Assembly: GCF_030464365.1 (NCBI RefSeq)
Contig: NZ_VCYI01000008.1
Coordinates: 1 to 64,000, forward strand
DNA: 64,000 bases
Source of the DNA: Methanoculleus methanifontis
GTDB lineage: Archaea; Halobacteriota; Methanomicrobia; Methanomicrobiales; Methanoculleaceae
Direction of reading: 5' to 3'
Positions within the stretch are counted from its first letter, which is position 1. Each line of letters begins with the position of its first letter. The position numbers and the translations under genes were made by a program. This document shows, in pieces, positions 62,992-64,000 of the stretch. The notes beneath the pieces are model-generated. The model did not search any database. It was given only the letters and a program-made list of their open reading frames with translations, and was not told the DNA's origin.

Positions 62992-64000
62992 ATGGCGAAA
63001 AAAATCAAAGGACTTGCGATGCGCAAGATCGGCGAAATCGGATGGATCGAGAAGGAAGCACCAAAGTATGGTCCGCTTGATGCAATCGTAAAGCCGCTTG
63101 CAGCTGCACCGTGCAGCTCTGATATCCACACGGTGTGGGAGGGAGCGCTGGGAGACCGCCACGACATGATCCTCGGGCACGAAGCTGTCGGAGAGGTCGT
63201 TGAAGTCGGTTCAATGGTGAAGGACTTCAAGCCCGGCGACCGTGTTATCGTCCCGGCGATCACTCCTGACTGGCTGTCCCTCGAAGCGCAGGGAGGATTT
63301 TCGACGCACTCCGGCGGAATGCTCGCAGGCTGGAAGTTCTCGAACTTCAAGGACGGTGTCTTTGGCGAGCTCTTCCACGTCAACGAAGCGGATGGAAACC
63401 TCGCGAAACTCCCGGACTCCATCCCGGTAGCAGAAGCGACCATGATCACCGACATGGTCCCGACCGGGTTCCACGCAGCGGAACTCGCCGATGTCAGGCT
63501 TGGCGACACCGTCTGCTGTATCGGTATCGGCCCCGTCGGACTGATGAGCGTTGCCGGTTCAAACCTGATGGGTGCATCCCACCTCCTTGCGGTCGGCAGC
63601 AGGCCGAACTGTATAGAGGCAGCAAAGGGCTACGGCGCGACCGACATCATCAACTACAAGAACGGCGACATCGTCGATCAGGTTCTTGAGAAGACCGACG
63701 GCAAGGGTGTCGACAAGGTCTGTATCGCCGGCGGCGACGTACACACCATGGAGCAGGCAATCAAGATGGTCAAGCCCGGTGGAATCATCGGGAACGTCAA
63801 TTACCTCGGCTCCGGCGAGCATGTCTATATTCCACGTGTCGAGTGGGGCTGCGGTATGAGCCACAAGTTCATCCACTGCGGCCTGATGCCCGGCGGCAGG
63901 CTGCGGATGGAGAAACTCGCAAGCCTCGTTGAGACCGGCAAACTTGACCTTTCCCCGATGCTCACCCACCGGTTCAAGGGCTTCGACAAGCTGGAAGAGG
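62992..64000 (+). CDS. NADP-type secondary alcohol dehydrogenase (3' end outside window)
   Basis: A zinc-dependent medium-chain dehydrogenase, 336 codons visible. It strongly resembles Thermoanaerobacter TBADH. Zinc ligands lie in APCSSD (Cys), LGHEAVGE (His) and MITDMV (Asp). The Rossmann motif is GIGPVGLMSV, and GSRP with a later INYKN matches the NADP(H)-binding residues of TBADH. Methanogens use such enzymes to oxidise 2-propanol and similar alcohols as hydrogen donors. A related F420-linked enzyme of a different fold exists in other Methanoculleus. The TATA box and possible leader ORF lie upstream. Confidence 0.93.
   Translation, partial: MAKKIKGLAMRKIGEIGWIEKEAPKYGPLDAIVKPLAAAPCSSDIHTVWEGALGDRHDMILGHEAVGEVVEVGSMVKDFKPGDRVIVPAITPDWLSLEAQGGFSTHSGGMLAGWKFSNFKDGVFGELFHVNEADGNLAKLPDSIPVAEATMITDMVPTGFHAAELADVRLGDTVCCIGIGPVGLMSVAGSNLMGASHLLAVGSRPNCIEAAKGYGATDIINYKNGDIVDQVLEKTDGKGVDKVCIAGGDVHTMEQAIKMVKPGGIIGNVNYLGSGEHVYIPRVEWGCGMSHKFIHCGLMPGGRLRMEKLASLVETGKLDLSPMLTHRFKGFDKLEE

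Overview
The window looks like a methanogenic archaeon of the order Methanomicrobiales, most likely a Methanoculleus relative. The evidence is a methanogenesis marker 8 (DUF2099) protein, a bifunctional archaeal fructose-bisphosphate aldolase/phosphatase, archaeal TFE, Trm56, archaeal AlaRS and a Cdc48/VAT ATPase. Many genes have an archaeal TATA box centred 26-27 bp before the start codon (leaderless transcripts), while genes inside operons have GGAGG/GGTGA ribosome sites. The genus is an inference; no database search was possible.

Bases 1 to about 4730 are the right end of an integrated virus- or plasmid-like element. Read on the minus strand it holds a tyrosine integrase with a zinc-ribbon tail, a winged-helix regulator coupled to a newly found 52-residue ORF, an AT-rich control region, a small ORF coupled to a primase/SF3 helicase, and the start of an IS transposase at the window edge. 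Between the two gene pairs sits a two-repeat, one-spacer CRISPR-like unit (2369-2475) with no cas genes nearby. The element has cut a PflX-like radical SAM gene, whose 3' part remains at 4731-5387.

Bases 5.4-24.8 kb are mostly core genome: PP2C phosphatase, Lsm/HTH pair, FBP aldolase/phosphatase, Hsp20 and Cdc48, folate cyclo-ligase, ThiC, a radical SAM activase, a UPF0200 kinase/sugar isomerase/RNase Z operon, an MgtE-type transporter with a duplicated PhoU-RCK_C partner, a RecJ-like DHH nuclease and a repetitive surface protein. Bases 24.8-29.2 kb hold a minus-strand chemosensory operon (ParA-like ATPase, soluble MCP, CheW, CheR) without CheA.

Bases 29.3-44 kb carry an M48-like peptidase, a lipoprotein coupled to adenine deaminase (apparently started at CTG), TerC, a DUF1624 membrane protein, methanogenesis marker 8, and a HAD/PIN/CARF-like operon facing a DUF6573-excisionase fusion. 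They also hold a 1392-residue HEAT-repeat protein and a YkgJ protein. Bases 44-60.6 kb return to housekeeping: tRNA-Leu(GAG), an ACT regulator, TFE, HD hydrolase, Trm56, an ATP-grasp enzyme, the three-gene homocysteine operon (DUF39-CBS, NIL-ferredoxin, UPF0280), a five-repeat PEGA surface protein, Nif3, SWIM protein, AlaRS and several membrane proteins. The right end has an ABM-domain enzyme, an IS4-type transposase and the start of an NADP-type secondary alcohol dehydrogenase.
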